Shown one piece after another: positions 63,249 to 64,000 of a stretch of 64,000 nucleotides of DNA. Origin of the DNA: Lysinibacillus sp. B2A1 (GTDB lineage: Bacteria > Bacillota > Bacilli > Bacillales_A > Planococcaceae); contig CP027224.1 of the NCBI GenBank assembly GCA_002973635.1, positions 4,631,001-4,695,000 on the forward strand, read 5' to 3'. The position numbers were made by a program, and so were the translations under genes. The notes beneath the pieces are model-generated. The model had not been told where the DNA came from, searched no databases, and was given only the letters and a program-made list of their open reading frames with translations. Positions within the stretch are counted from its first letter, which is position 1; every line of letters begins with the position of its first letter.

Positions 63249-63329
63249 TACCGGTGGTCGGGGTCGAACCGACACTCCAAAGGAACACGATTTTGAGTCG
63301 TGCGCGTCTGCCAATTCCGCCACACCGGC
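63249..63329 (-). tRNA. tRNA-Leu (CAA)
   Basis: 81 nt without encoded CCA. The anticodon loop is CTCAAAA with anticodon CAA, and the long variable arm expected for leucine is present. It is the last gene of the cluster and lies closest to the integrase. Confidence 0.9.
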
Positions 63330-63379
63330 ATAATGTAGATAAAAAAAACCGGATAATCCGATTGAAAAATAAATTATGG

Positions 63380-63450
63380 AGGCGGCAACCGGATTTGAAC
63401 CGGTGGTAAAGGTGTTGCAGACCTGTGCCTTACCACTTGGCTATGCCGCC
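63380..63450 (-). tRNA. tRNA-Cys (GCA)
   Basis: 71 nt, no encoded CCA. Acceptor GGCGGCA/TGCCGCC; anticodon loop CTGCAAC gives GCA. Confidence 0.9.
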
Positions 63451-63466
63451 ATAAATAGTTAAATGG

Positions 63467-63538
63467 AGCGGAAGACGAGGTTCGAACTCGCGACCCCCAC
63501 CTTGGCAAGGTGGTGTTCTACCACTGAACTACTTCCGC
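63467..63538 (-). tRNA. tRNA-Gly (GCC)
   Basis: 72 nt. Acceptor GCGGAAG/CTTCCGC; anticodon GCC in the loop TTGCCAA. Confidence 0.9.
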
Positions 63539-63544
63539 AAAAAA

Positions 63545-63620
63545 TGGCTGGGGTACTAGGATTCGAACCTAGGGAATGACGGAATCAAAATCCGTTGCCT
63601 TACCACTTGGCTATACCCCA
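63545..63620 (-). tRNA. tRNA-Gln (TTG)
   Basis: 76 nt including an encoded CCA. Acceptor TGGGGTA/TACCCCA; anticodon loop TTTTGAT gives TTG. Confidence 0.9.
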
Positions 63621-63630
63621 AATTTTTTAA

Positions 63631-63707
63631 TGGGGCGACTGATGGGAATCGAACCCACGAATGCCGGAACCACAATCCGGTGCGTTAACCACTTCGCCAC
63701 AATCGCC
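63631..63707 (-). tRNA. tRNA-His (GTG), copy 1
   Basis: 77 nt with encoded CCA. Acceptor GGCGATT/AGTCGCC; anticodon GTG. Identical to the next gene. Confidence 0.9.
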
Positions 63708-63746
63708 ATAATTATATTTTATTGGATTTATTAATTTTATAGAAAA

Positions 63747-63823
63747 TGGGGCGACTGATGGGAATCGAACCCACGAATGCCGGAACCACAATCCGGTGCG
63801 TTAACCACTTCGCCACAATCGCC
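63747..63823 (-). tRNA. tRNA-His (GTG), copy 2
   Basis: 77 nt, identical to 63631-63707 over the whole gene; the spacers differ, so it is an old or converted tandem duplication. Confidence 0.9.
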
Positions 63824-63834
63824 ATAAAATTAAT

Positions 63835-63908
63835 TGGCAGGGGCAGTAGGAATCGAACCCACACCAAAGGTTTTGGAGACCTCTATTCTACCGTTGAACT
63901 ATGCCCCT
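63835..63908 (-). tRNA. tRNA-Trp (CCA)
   Basis: 74 nt with encoded CCA end. Acceptor AGGGGCA/TGCCCCT; anticodon loop CTCCAAA gives CCA. Confidence 0.9.
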
Positions 63909-63921
63909 ATTTCAATAAAAC

Positions 63922-64000
63922 TGGTGGAGGGGGACGGATTCGAACCGCCGAACCCTAAGGAGCGGATTTACAGTCCGCCGCGTTTAGCCACTTCGCTACC
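63922..64000 (-). tRNA. tRNA-Tyr (GTA), 5' end outside the window
   Basis: The 3' part with encoded CCA, the long variable arm and the anticodon loop CTGTAAA (GTA) are seen. The 5' acceptor strand lies beyond the right edge. Confidence 0.85.

Noticed and set aside
63746..63958. 70-codon frame over the tRNA genes
   Set aside because: It covers tRNA-His, tRNA-Trp and part of tRNA-Tyr; the translated text is an artefact of tRNA sequence.
1..64000. CRISPR array or rRNA operon
   Set aside because: No regularly spaced identical repeats with unique spacers and no rRNA sequence were seen; the short-repeat patches are degenerate and lack spacers.

Overview
The window is low-GC Bacillaceae/Planococcaceae-type chromosome, most likely Lysinibacillus or a close relative. 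The reasons are AGGAGG-type ribosome sites with ATG, GTG and TTG starts, three secreted S-layer-homology (SLH) proteins including an SLH-anchored 5'-nucleotidase, Bacillus-type loci (yheA-yheB-yheE, hemZ, yhcY-yhcZ, bdbC, catE) and a tRNA cluster with Bacillus-like gene order. The genus is an inference from gene content; no 16S rRNA gene is present.

Layout. 1-3.6 kb: a 4-hydroxyphenylacetate 3-monooxygenase gene and a XylR_N/V4R/PucR-type regulator. 3.7-7.9 kb: a nested mobile locus, in which a non-coding element is flanked by two copies of a terminator hairpin and interrupted by two IS231-like insertion sequences, one dead and one intact. 7.9-13.1 kb: housekeeping genes on the minus strand (HAD phosphatase, DUF3006 protein, secreted metallo-beta-lactamase-fold protein, glycerate kinase, HemZ). 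13.7-14.3 kb: a second, uninterrupted copy of the non-coding element, again between duplicated terminator hairpins. 14.4-20.5 kb: a secreted copper-amine-oxidase-N-domain protein, an RNase H-like protein, the yhe genes and a CNNM/CorC-like membrane protein behind a short leader ORF. 20.6-23.4 kb: a cation efflux gene whose 3' end was rewritten by an IS1182-family insertion. 23.4-28.8 kb: regulators (WYL repressor, a response regulator with Glu at the phosphoacceptor site, the YhcY/YhcZ-like two-component pair). 28.9-49.9 kb: mostly core metabolism, including BdbC, an RluA-type synthase, SLH 5'-nucleotidase, aldo/keto reductase, CatE-like dioxygenase, TrmL, QueG, catalase, LD-carboxypeptidase, NagB, arylamine N-acetyltransferase, an HrtAB-like ABC exporter and ThpR, together with degenerate short-repeat patches. 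50-53.4 kb: a P450-reductase relic, a lone dihydrolipoyl dehydrogenase, and a hydrolase/TetR pair that share a duplicated 25-bp operator.

53.4-63 kb is a decayed, AT-rich accessory region. It holds a truncated CPBP protease, a dead IS4 transposase, a truncated serine recombinase, a DUF771 pseudogene, an intact tyrosine integrase with four TGTGTAAAA repeats, and long palindromes. It ends at a tRNA cluster on the minus strand (Leu, Cys, Gly, Gln, His, His, Trp, partial Tyr), so it looks like an eroded phage or integrative element that entered next to tRNA genes.

The most unusual signal is the non-coding element at 3746-7881 and 13671-14345. Each copy is flanked by a direct duplication of a complete but locus-specific rho-independent terminator hairpin (38 bp and 34 bp). 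The element therefore appears to recognise hairpin shape rather than sequence and to leave a working terminator on each side. Two IS231-like elements then entered the larger copy at exactly homologous positions in its two inverted repeat units.
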